Notes: generated by a model not told the origin, from the sequence alone. A stretch of 64,000 nucleotides of DNA from Streptomyces althioticus (GCA_014649355.1 BMSW01000001.1:62001-126000); one strand, 5' to 3'. Positions 26,301-34,721 are shown, counted from the stretch's first letter. Numbers and translations: made by a program.

Positions 26301-28025
26301 TCAGGCGGGCGGCTCCGGGGCGTCCGGCAGGCCGAACAGCCGGGCCGCGTTGTCGTGGCACACCGCCCGCAGCCAGTCGTCGCCGAGTCCGAGACCCGCG
26401 AGGGCGTCGAGCTGATGGGCGTACGGGTAGGGGATGTTGGGGAAGTCGGTGCCGAGCAGGACGCGGTCGCCGAGGGCGGCGAGGCGGGGGAGCGCACGCC
26501 GGGGGAACGGCGCCATCCGCTCGCTGAAGCCGGTGAACGCCATGGTGGTGTCGAGGCGGACCTCCGGGTACCGCTCGGCCAGGTCGAGGAAGTCCTCGTA
26601 CTCGGGCATGCCCAGGTGGGCGACGACCACCCGCAGCCGGGGGTGACGGGCCAGTACGCGGGCCATCGGTCCGGGGCCGGTGTGCTTGCCGGGGGCGGGG
26701 CCCGAGCCGCAGTGGACCACCACCGGTGTGCCCGCCTCGGCGAGCAGGCCCCAGCAGGCGTCGAGCGCCTCGTCGGCGGGGTCGTACCCGCCGACCTGGA
26801 CGTGCGCCTTGAAGACGCGCGTCCCGTGCTCGACCGCCTCGCGGACGTAGGCGGCGGCGCCGGGCTCGGGGAAGAAGGTGGAGGTGTGCAGGCAGTCGGG
26901 GGTACGGCGGGCGAAGCCGACGGCCCAGTCGTTGAGCCAGCGGGCCATGCCCGGCTTGTGCGGGTAGAGCATCGCCGTGAAGGCGCGCACGCCGAACGCG
27001 CGGAGCAGCGCGGCCCGTGCGGCCTCGTCCTCGCGGTACGTGATCGGCCACTCGACACCACCGGTGAGCGGCCCGAGCTCGTCGAAATACGCCCACACCT
27101 TGTGGAGAACGCGCTCCGGCATGAAGTGCGTGTGCACGTCGACGAGGCCGGGGAGACCGAGATCCTGCCAGAAACGGCGGACCTCGACGGATTCGGCGGA
27201 TCCGCCGGCACCAGCGGGCGCGGCAGTCCCGTCGGTGCCGGTGGTCACGGCGGTCCCGTCGGTCCGGTCGGTTCCGGCAGGACCGACCGGTCCGCCAGTT
27301 ACGGAAGTCCCGTCGGTTCCTGTGGTCGCGCCGGACCGGGTAGTCCCGGTGTCCCCGACGGCGCCGGCCGCCCCGGCCGCCCCAGCGACTCCGGCGGCTC
27401 CGGTGGTCATGGCAGTCCCGTCAGTTCCGGCGGTCACGGCAGACCCGTCGGTTTCGCCGGTTGCGCCTGTCCGGCCGGTTCCGGCGGTCACGGCAGGACC
27501 GACCGGTCCGCCAGTCACGGAAGTCCCGTCGATTTCGGTGGTCGCGGCGGTCGTGGCGGCCCTGGTAGTCCCATTGACCCCGGCGGGCCTGGCGGCTCCA
27601 GCAGTCCCGGCGACTCCGGCCGCACCAGCGGCTCCGGCGACTCCGGCAGCTCCGGCAGCTCCGGCGATCCTGTCGGCCTCTGGGGTCCCGCAAGTTCCGG
27701 CAGCCCCGACAGCCGTGGCGATCCCGTCAGTCCCGGCGGCCTCGGCAGCCCCGGCGGTCTCGGGAAGCTCGGGAGCCTCGGAGGCCACGTCGGTCTTGGA
27801 CGCCACGTCGGTCTCGGAGGGCTCGGAAGCCTCGGAGGCCACGTCGGTCTTGGACGCCACGTCGGTCTCGGAGGGCTCGGAAGCCTCGAAGGCCACGTCG
27901 GTCTCGGAGGCCACGTCGGTCTCGGAGGGCTCGGGAGCCTCAGAGGCCACGTCGGTCTTGGAGGCCACGTCGGTCTCGGTAACCGCATCGGTCTCGGCCG
28001 ACGGAGTCGGAAGGTGCGCGCTCAT
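26301..28025 (-). CDS. Amidohydrolase-family protein with a 280-residue repetitive N-terminal extension
   Basis: A 574-residue protein. Residues 281-574 form an amidohydrolase_2-type TIM barrel (VDVHTHF with metal ligands His298/His300, VVVHCGSGPAPGK, VVAHLGMPEY, LLGTDFPNIPYPY). Typical members are hydrolases or decarboxylases such as ACMSD-like enzymes. Residues 17-88 are four tandem 18-residue units of the ETDVASKTDVASEAPEPS type, and 90-277 are a Gly/Ala/Thr-rich, collagen-like tract with a duplicated TDGTSVTGGPVGPA segment. The ATG at 28025 opens the repeat frame. The extension may be translated or not; a start nearer residue 270 cannot be excluded. Confidence 0.85.
   Translation of the reverse strand: MSAHLPTPSAETDAVTETDVASKTDVASEAPEPSETDVASETDVAFEASEPSETDVASKTDVASEASEPSETDVASKTDVASEAPELPETAGAAEAAGTDGIATAVGAAGTCGTPEADRIAGAAGAAGVAGAAGAAGVAGTAGAARPAGVNGTTRAATTAATTEIDGTSVTGGPVGPAVTAGTGRTGATGETDGSAVTAGTDGTAMTTGAAGVAGAAGAAGAVGDTGTTRSGATTGTDGTSVTGGPVGPAGTDRTDGTAVTTGTDGTAAPAGAGGSAESVEVRRFWQDLGLPGLVDVHTHFMPERVLHKVWAYFDELGPLTGGVEWPITYREDEAARAALLRAFGVRAFTAMLYPHKPGMARWLNDWAVGFARRTPDCLHTSTFFPEPGAAAYVREAVEHGTRVFKAHVQVGGYDPADEALDACWGLLAEAGTPVVVHCGSGPAPGKHTGPGPMARVLARHPRLRVVVAHLGMPEYEDFLDLAERYPEVRLDTTMAFTGFSERMAPFPRRALPRLAALGDRVLLGTDFPNIPYPYAHQLDALAGLGLGDDWLRAVCHDNAARLFGLPDAPEPPA
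27762..27977 (-). repeat. Coding minisatellite, 4 x 54 bp
   Basis: Four in-frame 54-bp units (18 residues each) inside the amidohydrolase N-terminus. Each contains two 18-bp ETDVAS-type subunits and one EAxExS/P subunit. Units differ at only a few codons (K/E, S/F, P/S, PS/LP). Confidence 0.88.
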
Positions 28026-28086
28026 GCCGGACACGATCACCCGCGGGGGCGGGGGCGGTCCAGCCCCCGTTCTCCGTCTCCGCCGC

Positions 28087-28959
28087 TCAGAACAGCCCGT
28101 CCTGCGCCGTCGGCCGCTCCTTCAGCGCCCGCACCGGCACCTCGACCCGGCGTCCCCCGCCCGGCACCAGCTCCCAGCCGGGCAGCAGGCGGGTGTCGAG
28201 CACGAGGACGCCCCGGTCCGTCGCCAGATGCAGGTCGGGACCGGCGGCCGCCACCAGTTCCCCGCTCAGCGCGCCACCGGCGGCCAGCTCCCCCACCACG
28301 CCCACCGGTGCCGGTGCCTCCGCCAGCCCGAACGCCTCCACGTGGTCCACGGGACGGAAGGGGGCCGGTTCGAGCGACTCCGGCCAGCCGGTGAGCCCCA
28401 GCGCCCGCGCGTGCAGCCCGGCGATCTCGGCGGCCCGCTCCTCCCCGGCCGACGGGAGCGCCGCCCGCGCCGCGCGCTTGGCGGCGTAGGGGATGCGGTC
28501 GGGCACCCGCAGGGCGGCACGCAGCAGTTCCTCGGTGCGGCGCGCCGCCATCAGCGGCCCCGTGCCCAGCCAGCTGAAGCAGATCGCGCCCTGCTCCAGC
28601 AGCCGGGCCGGTCCCCGCCGCTCGGCGGTGATCCCGACCTTGGTCATCCCGGACCCGAACCACGCCAGGTAGACCCGGTACGGCCGCGGGTCGTCCGCGA
28701 GCGTGTCGGCGGCCACCGAGTGGGCCCGGTCCAGACGGGCGCAGTCCTCGCAGCGCGGCCCGGTGCTCCGCGCGGACACCCGCGCGGCGAGCGGACACCT
28801 GTTCCCCCGTGCTCCCACGCAGGTCCGCGCTCCCCCTTCCGCGACCCCGAAGGCCACCGTCTTCCCCCAGGTCAGCGCCGAGCGCCGGCCCCCGTCCCAG
28901 ATCAGCACGGGACCGCCCGCCGTCCAGCTCAGTCCCGCACACCGCCATGCCTGTGCCAT
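28087..28959 (-). CDS. DUF2797 domain protein
   Basis: A 290-residue protein matching the DUF2797 family. A possible zinc site is formed by Cys47, Cys55, Cys70 and Cys73 (CVGARGNRC ... CEDC). The following YRVYLAWFGSGMTKVGIT segment resembles the first strands of a GIY-YIG fold, and RIPYAAKRAARAALPSAGEER comes later. The biochemical role is not known. The ATG at 28959 is the obvious start before MAQAWRCAGL. It is 128 bp from the amidohydrolase start on the same strand. Confidence 0.85.
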   Translation of the reverse strand: MAQAWRCAGLSWTAGGPVLIWDGGRRSALTWGKTVAFGVAEGGARTCVGARGNRCPLAARVSARSTGPRCEDCARLDRAHSVAADTLADDPRPYRVYLAWFGSGMTKVGITAERRGPARLLEQGAICFSWLGTGPLMAARRTEELLRAALRVPDRIPYAAKRAARAALPSAGEERAAEIAGLHARALGLTGWPESLEPAPFRPVDHVEAFGLAEAPAPVGVVGELAAGGALSGELVAAAGPDLHLATDRGVLVLDTRLLPGWELVPGGGRRVEVPVRALKERPTAQDGLF

Positions 28960-29014
28960 CCCGGCCGAGGGTAGAGGGGACCACTGACAAGGGGACCACT
29001 GACAGCAGCCCGGC

Positions 29015-29398
29015 TCAGCCGCCCACGCCCACCGCGTCCGTCTCGGCGGGGGCAGCCGGCGCGGACGCGACCGGACGTGCCGGCGCCACGGCCGTACCGC
29101 CCCTCCGTCCCGCCATCCGGCACCCCAGGCACTCCGCGTGCCCCGCGCGAGCCCCGCTGTCCCGCACCCGCCAGCTCCACTCCTCCCGCGGCCGGGGCCC
29201 CGACGCCTTGCCCCACCCGGCGAGGTGGAGGGCCCAGGTGACGAGCAGGGCGAGCACGTCGACCGCCGCTCCGGCGGCGAGCAGCGGCCCCGAGACGGTG
29301 CAGACTCCCACGCCCAGGAGGGCCGTTCCGGCGAGGGCGATCCCACAGCCGGTCCAGCCGGCGACCGTGTGCCCGTGGTCATATGGATGCGCGCTCAT
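29015..29398 (-). CDS. HGxxVAxWTG-type small membrane protein
   Basis: A 127-residue protein beginning MSAHPYDHGHTVAGWTG. It has two spans at about 18-34 and 38-58, then a basic region with Cys residues (CLGCRM) and an Ala/Pro tail. The HG-W motif in the first turn is a family signature I recognise from Streptomyces membrane proteins of unknown function. The ATG at 29398 has a GGAAGGGC site. It is divergent from the MarR gene at 29518, and both may share the operator region between them. Confidence 0.75.
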   Translation of the reverse strand: MSAHPYDHGHTVAGWTGCGIALAGTALLGVGVCTVSGPLLAAGAAVDVLALLVTWALHLAGWGKASGPRPREEWSWRVRDSGARAGHAECLGCRMAGRRGGTAVAPARPVASAPAAPAETDAVGVGG

Positions 29399-29452
29399 GT
29401 CTGCCCTTCCGCGGCGTCGGCGTTCCCTCCGGACGACGGACGCCTCCAGATG

Positions 29453-29498
29453 TCTCACGTCCTAAGGAATTTACAACAGAAATATCTCACGAGCTAAG
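29453..29498. promoter_or_regulatory. Paired TCTCACGNNCTAAG elements
   Basis: The 14-mer TCTCACGNNCTAAG occurs at 29453-29466 and 29485-29498 in the same orientation, 32 bp apart (about three helical turns). The second overlaps an inverted repeat TAtCTC-ac-GAGcTA at 29483-29496. Both lie in the 119-bp gap between divergent genes, one encoding MarR, so they are likely MarR operators. Confidence 0.6.
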
Positions 29499-29517
29499 AG
29501 GAATGGGGAGTCCCGTC

Positions 29518-29994
29518 ATGCACGCCAAGCCGCGCCCGCCCGCCACGCAGCAGGAGGCGATGGGGGCGATGGACCGACTGATCGCGACGCATCTGATCGG
29601 CCAGCAGGAGATGGCCCAGGTCATGGGCCTGAACGTGACCGACGTGACCTGCTTCGGCTTCGTCCTGGAGGCGGGGGACGACCTGCTCACCGCCGGCGAA
29701 CTGGCGGAGCGCGTCCACGTCACCACCGGCGCGATGACCGGCGTCCTCAACCGTCTGGAGCGGGCCGGCTTCATCACCCGCCGCCCCGACCCCGCCGACC
29801 GCCGCCGCGTCCGCGTGGCCGCCGTGCCCGACGCGGTGGCCCTGGCCCGCCGGCTCTACGAGCCTTACTACGCCCGTCTCGCCGACCTGTTCGCGGACTA
29901 CTCCGCCGAGGAGGTGGCCGTACTGAACGACTGGTTCCGGCGTGCCACCGCGCTCGCGGACGCCTTCCGCGAGGAGAGCCGCACCAAGAGCTGA
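29518..29994 (+). CDS. MarR family transcriptional regulator
   Basis: A 158-residue winged-helix protein: LTAGELAERVHVTTGAMTGVLNRLERAGFITRRPDPADRRRVRV spans about 59-102, with the DRRRVR wing. The ATG at 29518 has GGGGAG 7 nt upstream; an in-frame ATG at 29503 lacks one. It probably controls itself and the divergent membrane protein gene. The signal is unknown. Confidence 0.9.
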   Translation: MHAKPRPPATQQEAMGAMDRLIATHLIGQQEMAQVMGLNVTDVTCFGFVLEAGDDLLTAGELAERVHVTTGAMTGVLNRLERAGFITRRPDPADRRRVRVAAVPDAVALARRLYEPYYARLADLFADYSAEEVAVLNDWFRRATALADAFREESRTKS

Positions 29995-30113
29995 GCCGCG
30001 CGGGAACCCGTACGAGAACTGACCCGGGGTCACCGCCGAGGTGCCGGGCGGGGCCCGCGGTGCCAGTCTGGGAGGGATCGAACCGCTCGGGGACATCCGG
30101 AAGGTCGGGAAAC

Positions 30114-30548
30114 ATGGCCAGCAATGTCAGCGGTACGGGCTTTCGCGGGACGGGCCGGGAGGCCGAGAGCCCCTGGGCGGCGAGCTGGACGGTGGCCGCC
30201 GCGTTCCTGATGGTGTTCGGCGGCGTCATGGCGATCTTCGAGGGCATCGCCGCCATCGCGCGGGACGACGTCTTCGTCGCCACACCCAACTTCACGTACT
30301 CGTTCAGCCTGACCGGCTGGGGCTGGGTGCATCTGATCCTCGGCGCCCTGGTGGCCGCCGCCGGCCTGGCCCTGTTCAAGGGGGCCACCTGGGCCCGCGC
30401 CGTCGGCGTCGGACTGGCCGGGCTGAGCATGATCGCCCACTTCGTGTGGCTGCCCTACCAGCCGGTGTGGTCGATCGTCCTCATCGTCATCGACGGCTTC
30501 ATCATCTGGGCCCTGTGCGCACCTCGCCGCGAGTCCCCGGCGCAGTAG
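30114..30548 (+). CDS. Four-span membrane protein, DUF7144-like
   Basis: A 144-residue protein with four predicted spans (about 24-46, 72-92, 96-116, 117-136) and a conserved GGVMAIFEGIAAIARDDVF and GWGWVHLILGALVAAAGLALFKGATWAR pattern. This matches a common actinobacterial family of unknown function. The ATG at 30114 follows GGTCGGGAAAC. Its end overlaps the likely start of the ion channel gene by about 34 bp. Confidence 0.8.
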   Translation: MASNVSGTGFRGTGREAESPWAASWTVAAAFLMVFGGVMAIFEGIAAIARDDVFVATPNFTYSFSLTGWGWVHLILGALVAAAGLALFKGATWARAVGVGLAGLSMIAHFVWLPYQPVWSIVLIVIDGFIIWALCAPRRESPAQ

Positions 30549-31075
30549 GTCGCGCGCCCGGCGGCCGGTCCGGCGCCTGGCCCTGGGTGGTCCAGGCAGC
30601 CGGGCTGACCGCGATGGTCACCGCGTACTTCCTGCTGCCGCTGGACCGGCTGGGCCCGCGCCGGCCGGTCCTGAGCTGGGTGCTCTTCGGGGCGGCCCTC
30701 GCGCTGATCGCCGTCCTGCTGCTGATCCAGGTCGCCCGGGTGCTGCTGAACGTCCCGGGCGTCCGTCCGGGGCTGGTGATCCCGCCGCTGATGTGTTTGT
30801 CCGTGCTGGTCTTCGCGACCGCCTACCAGGGGCTCGCCCAGCACCCCGGCGAACTGGACGGCATCGCCACGCGCCTGGACTCCCTCTACTTCACGATGGT
30901 CACGCTCGCGACCGTCGGGTACGGGGACATCACCCCGCGCGGACAGTCCGCGCGCCTGGTCACGATCCTGCAGATCCTCTACAGCTTCATCTTCCTCACG
31001 GCGGCGGCCACCGCCCTGACCAACCATCTGCGCAACGCCCTGCGCCACCACGGGGGCGCGGACCCGCCGCGATGA
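30515..31075 (+). CDS. Two-pore-helix potassium channel family protein
   Basis: Contains the selectivity filter TVGYGD in a DSLYFTMVTLATVGYGDITPRG pore loop, flanked by spans, with two further spans N-terminal. It resembles the Ion_trans_2 K+ channels. No RCK/TrkA regulatory domain is present. The GTG at 30515 gives 186 residues and overlaps the upstream gene; a later in-frame ATG at 30613 would cut into span 1. The start is uncertain, the family is clear. Confidence 0.85.
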   Translation: MRTSPRVPGAVGRAPGGRSGAWPWVVQAAGLTAMVTAYFLLPLDRLGPRRPVLSWVLFGAALALIAVLLLIQVARVLLNVPGVRPGLVIPPLMCLSVLVFATAYQGLAQHPGELDGIATRLDSLYFTMVTLATVGYGDITPRGQSARLVTILQILYSFIFLTAAATALTNHLRNALRHHGGADPPR

Positions 31076-31131
31076 CCCCGCACCGACCCCGCGCGACCCC
31101 GCACCGGCCCCGCGCCCACATCGCGCACCCA

Positions 31132-31147
31132 TGTGACCGGCGTCACA
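31132..31147. promoter_or_regulatory. Crp-like palindrome
   Basis: TGTGACCGGCGTCACA is a perfect 6-bp inverted repeat with a 4-bp centre. It matches TGTGA-N6-TCACA and the GTG-N6-GNCAC form reported for Streptomyces Crp. It lies 189-204 bp upstream of the BBE oxidoreductase ATG, and 15 bp before an in-frame GTG at 31162 preceded by AAAGGAG. Confidence 0.45.
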
Positions 31148-31335
31148 ATGAAAGGAGCAGGGTGCCCCTCGGGCCCCCGGGGACCGCACCCCCCAGGACC
31201 CCGGACGCACACCGGCCGGACGCCTCGCGAGGCCCGCGACGCCGCCAGGGCACGGACGCCGCCGAGGCGCGGGACGCCGTTTCGTCCGCCCGCGGCCCGC
31301 CTCCGGTTCCGCACTGCTCCAAGGGGTGTCCGCAC

Positions 31336-32730
31336 ATGAGCGGCATGGACGCAACCGCACTGGACAATCTGCGCAAGGCCCTGCGAGGCCCCCTCGTGAC
31401 GCCGCAGGACGCCGAGTACGACGAGACCCGCTCCGTCTACAACGCCATGATCGACCGCCGTCCCGCCGCCGTCGCCCGCTGCACCGGCACGGCGGACGTG
31501 CGCTCCACGATCGCCTTCGCCCGGCAGACGGGCGTCGAGCTGGCCGTGCGCGGCGGCGGACACAGCGGGCCCGGCCTGTGTCTGGTCGACGGCGGGCTCA
31601 CCCTCGACCTGTCCCTGATGCGCTGGGTGCGGGTCGACCCGGTGACCAGGACGGCCCAGGTCGGCGGGGGCAGCCAGCTCGGCGACCTGGACCACGAGAC
31701 GCACACCTTCGGGCTCGGCGTGCCCGCCGGCATCAACTCCACCACCGGCGTGGGCGGTCTCACGCTGGGCGGCGGCCACGGCCACCTCACCCGCACGTAC
31801 GGACTGACGATCGACAGCCTGGTCGCCGCGGACGTGGTCCTGGCCGACGGCAGCGTCGTCACCACCACCGAGAAGGAACACCCGGACCTGCTGTGGGCCC
31901 TGCGGGGCGGCGGCGGCAACTTCGGCGTGGTCACGTCCTTCACCTTCCGGCTGCACCCGGTGCACACGGTCGGCGTGGCGGCCACGGTGTGGCCGGTCGA
32001 GCAGACCCAGGAGGTGCTGCGCTGGTACCGGGAGTTCCTGCCGTCGGCGCCCGAGGACCTCAACGGCTTCTTCGCCGTCATGACCGTCCCGCCCGCGCCG
32101 CCCTTCCCGGAGCCGCTCCACGGACGGAAGGTGTGCGCCGTCGTCTGGTGCTACACCGGCGACCTGGAGGGCGGGCGCCTCGACGACGTGCTGTCCGTGG
32201 TGAACGACCCCGCCCCGCCGGCCTTCCACTTCGCCACGCCGATGCCGTACCCGATGCTCCAGACGATGTTCGACGACCTCGTGCCCAAGGGGCTCCAGTG
32301 GTACTGGCGCGGCGACTTCTTCGACACGGTCACCGACGAGGCCCTCGCGGTGCACGAGCGGTTCGGGCGGGAGCTGCCGACCGGCCTGTCGACCATGCAC
32401 CTGTACCCGGTGGACGGGGCGGCCCACGACGTCGCCCCGGGCGAGACGGCCTGGGCGTACCGCGACGCGATCTGGTCCGGCGTCATCGCCGGCATCGACC
32501 CCGACCCGGCCAACGCCGACCTGATCCGCCGGTGGTGCGTGGACTACTGGTCGGCGCTCCACCCGCACTCCATGGGCGGCGCCTACGTCAACTTCCTCGG
32601 CGAGACCGGCGACGCCGACAGCGTCCGCGCCACCTACCGCGACAACTACGCCCGCCTCGCGGCCGTCAAGCACACCTACGACCCGGACAACTTCTTCCAC
32701 GCCAACCAGAACATCCCGCCGGCGGCCTGA
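31336..32730 (+). CDS. FAD-dependent oxidoreductase, BBE (berberine bridge enzyme-like)
   Basis: A 464-residue VAO/PCMH flavoenzyme. The PP-loop RGGGHSGPG contains His76, the expected site of covalent 8-alpha-histidyl FAD. The second tether region reads GGLTLGGGHGHLTRTYG without the Cys of bicovalent members. RGGGGNFGVVTSFTF and the C-terminal BBE motif YDPDNFFHANQNI are intact. The substrate may be a sugar or secondary metabolite. The ATG at 31336 has AAGGGGTG upstream. An alternative GTG at 31162 with a good AAAGGAG site would add 58 low-complexity residues. Confidence 0.92.
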   Translation: MSGMDATALDNLRKALRGPLVTPQDAEYDETRSVYNAMIDRRPAAVARCTGTADVRSTIAFARQTGVELAVRGGGHSGPGLCLVDGGLTLDLSLMRWVRVDPVTRTAQVGGGSQLGDLDHETHTFGLGVPAGINSTTGVGGLTLGGGHGHLTRTYGLTIDSLVAADVVLADGSVVTTTEKEHPDLLWALRGGGGNFGVVTSFTFRLHPVHTVGVAATVWPVEQTQEVLRWYREFLPSAPEDLNGFFAVMTVPPAPPFPEPLHGRKVCAVVWCYTGDLEGGRLDDVLSVVNDPAPPAFHFATPMPYPMLQTMFDDLVPKGLQWYWRGDFFDTVTDEALAVHERFGRELPTGLSTMHLYPVDGAAHDVAPGETAWAYRDAIWSGVIAGIDPDPANADLIRRWCVDYWSALHPHSMGGAYVNFLGETGDADSVRATYRDNYARLAAVKHTYDPDNFFHANQNIPPAA

Positions 32731-32838
32731 GCGGCGCCGGGCCGGTCGGGTCGCGGACGGGCCCGCCAGGTGGCTGCGTGGGAGGGCATGCCGAAAACTG
32801 GGGCGCAGGACGCGACGGATCGACCGGGGGCCCTGGGG

Positions 32839-33978
32839 ATGCAGCGGTACCAGCGCGAGGAGCGCTTCAGGCGGATGGCCTGGCCCCGTGCCCTGCCGCC
32901 CGCCGTGATCGTCGTCGCGGTCGTCGTCGACCTCGCCTGGCCGCCGTTCAACACCTTTCCGCTGCTGGCGACCGTGTCGGTGACGGCGGCGCCCGTGTAC
33001 TCCCTGGCCCGGACGGTCATCAGCGGTGGCGTGGCCCTTCTGACGGGCTGGCTGCTGGCCTTCCGCGAGAGCGGGGAGGTGATCTCCCGGCCGAACGTCA
33101 TCGGCTTCACGACCCTCGTCACGCTGACCGTCGTCGCGGCGTTCCTCAACCGGATCTTCGCGCGCGAACGCGAGCAGCTGAGGACGTCGCGCCAGGTGGC
33201 GGAGACGGTCCAGCGCGCCATGCTGCCCACCGTGCCCGAGCGGGTCCCGGGGCTGGCCCTGGCCACCCGGTACCAGGCCGCGCAGGAGGAGGCCCTGATC
33301 GGCGGCGACCTGTACGCGGTCCACGACACGCCCCACGGGCTGCGCATGGTGATCGGAGACGTCCGCGGCAAGGGCACCCGGTCGGCCACCCTGGTCAACG
33401 CCCTGCTGGGCGCCTTCCACGCGGCGGCCCTGCAGACGCCGGACCTGCCGTCGGTCGTGCAGGCCGCGGAGATCCAGGTGCAGGACGTGAAGGCCCGCGA
33501 GGAGGACGCGCCCTACGAGGACTTCGTCACCGCCGTCTTCGTCGAGATCCTCCCCGACCGGTCCGCGTTCCGCATGGCGAACCGGGGGCACCCGCCGCCG
33601 CTGCTGGTCCACGGGGGCCGGGTGACGGCGCTGGAGCCGAAGGAGCCGTCGCTGCCGCTGGGTCTGGGCGACCTGGCCGGTCCCGTCGTCCCGGTGGACC
33701 GGTACGACCTGCCTCCCGGTGCCACGCTGGTCCTCTTCACGGACGGCATCGTCGAGGCCCGCGACCGCACCGGCGCCTTCTTCGACCCCGTCCCCCCGCT
33801 CACCGGCCCCCTGCCGGCGGACCCCGGCGCCGTGCTGGACGCCATGCTGGCGGCCCTGTTCCGGCACACCGACGAACTCGAGGACGACGCGGCGGCCCTG
33901 GCGGTGACACGGCTCCCGGACGAGGGAGGCGAGGAGTCCGGTGCCGCGATGCGGCCCAATCCGGCGTCGCGGTTCTAG
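32839..33978 (+). CDS. Membrane-bound PP2C-type SpoIIE phosphatase
   Basis: A 379-residue protein. Three or four N-terminal spans lie within 18-107, then a short coiled segment, then the SpoIIE-type PP2C domain (about 125-370) with metal-binding GGDLYAVHD, VIGDVRGKG, FVTAVFVEI, NRGHPPPLL and LFTDGIVE. Such enzymes dephosphorylate STAS anti-anti-sigma proteins, so it could act in a partner-switch pathway. The start is uncertain: in-frame GTG at 32770 and ATG at 32788 exist; 32839 is chosen as the last Met before the conserved part. It shares a CTAG with the stop of the convergent lipoprotein gene. Confidence 0.88.
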   Translation: MQRYQREERFRRMAWPRALPPAVIVVAVVVDLAWPPFNTFPLLATVSVTAAPVYSLARTVISGGVALLTGWLLAFRESGEVISRPNVIGFTTLVTLTVVAAFLNRIFAREREQLRTSRQVAETVQRAMLPTVPERVPGLALATRYQAAQEEALIGGDLYAVHDTPHGLRMVIGDVRGKGTRSATLVNALLGAFHAAALQTPDLPSVVQAAEIQVQDVKAREEDAPYEDFVTAVFVEILPDRSAFRMANRGHPPPLLVHGGRVTALEPKEPSLPLGLGDLAGPVVPVDRYDLPPGATLVLFTDGIVEARDRTGAFFDPVPPLTGPLPADPGAVLDAMLAALFRHTDELEDDAAALAVTRLPDEGGEESGAAMRPNPASRF

Positions 33979-34568
33979 GCCGCGTCCACGGTCGGGGTGT
34001 GGTCCACCCCGACCGGGAAACCGCCCGACCGGCCGCGGATCTCCAGCGAGTGCTCCCCGGGTTCCAGCGCGGGCAACTGGACCCACAGTCCGCACCCGTG
34101 AGCGGTGGAGGACCCGTCCGTGCCGGTGACGGGGTTGCCGACGCCGTTGCGGATCTCGACCGACTCCGCCTGGTGGGCGTCGGCGTCGACCTTCTCCCCG
34201 TCCAGAACGGCGGACCCCTCGGCGGTCGCCTTGAAGTCCGCGCAGTCCGCCGGTGTGCCGAACATGTTCACCAGGGGGAAGGCCAGGGGCACCCCCTCGG
34301 GGACGGCGCACGCCCGCTCGGCCCGGGTGCCGAACGTGCCGGCCAGGAACCACACGTCCTCCGGCTGGTCCCGCCCGCACGCGCTCCCGTCCTCGTCGGC
34401 GACCGGGTTGGTCGCCCCGGGCTCCGTCGACGCCCAGGTCCACCACCGGCCCTGCAGTTCCTCGGACGAGAGCGGCCCCTCGGCCGTGTCCGCCCCACCG
34501 CCGCATCGCGCGAGCACGGCGCCCAACGCCAAGGCGGCGATCCCCGCCCCGGCCGTCGCGATCCTCAT
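33975..34568 (-). CDS. Putative secreted lipoprotein of unknown function
   Basis: A 197-residue protein: signal segment MRIATAGAGIAALALGAVLARC with a lipobox-like LARC, where Arg at -1 is unusual, so lipidation is uncertain. The mature part contains WWTWASTEP, four further Cys residues that may form disulphides (CGRD, CAVP, CADF, CGLW) and a GEHSLEIRGRSGGFPVGVDHTP terminus. The ATG has a GGGAGGG site. No domain recognised. Confidence 0.75.
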   Translation of the reverse strand: MRIATAGAGIAALALGAVLARCGGGADTAEGPLSSEELQGRWWTWASTEPGATNPVADEDGSACGRDQPEDVWFLAGTFGTRAERACAVPEGVPLAFPLVNMFGTPADCADFKATAEGSAVLDGEKVDADAHQAESVEIRNGVGNPVTGTDGSSTAHGCGLWVQLPALEPGEHSLEIRGRSGGFPVGVDHTPTVDAA

Positions 34569-34690
34569 GACTTCCCTCCCACACCGCACGGAAGCCCGAC
34601 CCCCCGGTCGTCGCACGATGTGCGGGCACCTTATCCATGAGCCGGACGCGACGAACGCGGCATCCGGAACCGACGAGCCCGTGAAACACC

Positions 34691-34718
34691 GAAGGCCCCG
34701 GATCTCTCCGGGGCCTTC
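34691..34718 (-). terminator. Original tRNA-Arg terminator, left of attL
   Basis: A perfect 12-bp stem GAAGGCCCCGGA / TCCGGGGCCTTC with loop TCTC. It lies 9 bp beyond the tRNA 3' end fragment. It is nearly duplicated at the right end of the integrated element. Confidence 0.75.
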
Positions 34719-34721
34719 GGT

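Noticed and set aside
25485..27096. N-terminal extension joining the histidine kinase frame to sequence antisense to or out of frame with the response regulator and amidohydrolase
   Set aside because: The kinase begins with GTG at 25485, overlapping the response regulator stop; everything upstream in that frame is out-of-frame reading of two real genes.
26977..28974. 665-codon + strand frame with many Val/Pro/Ala/Ser repeats
   Set aside because: It is the antisense image of the amidohydrolase minisatellite; the minus frame ends in a catalytic domain and is the coding one.
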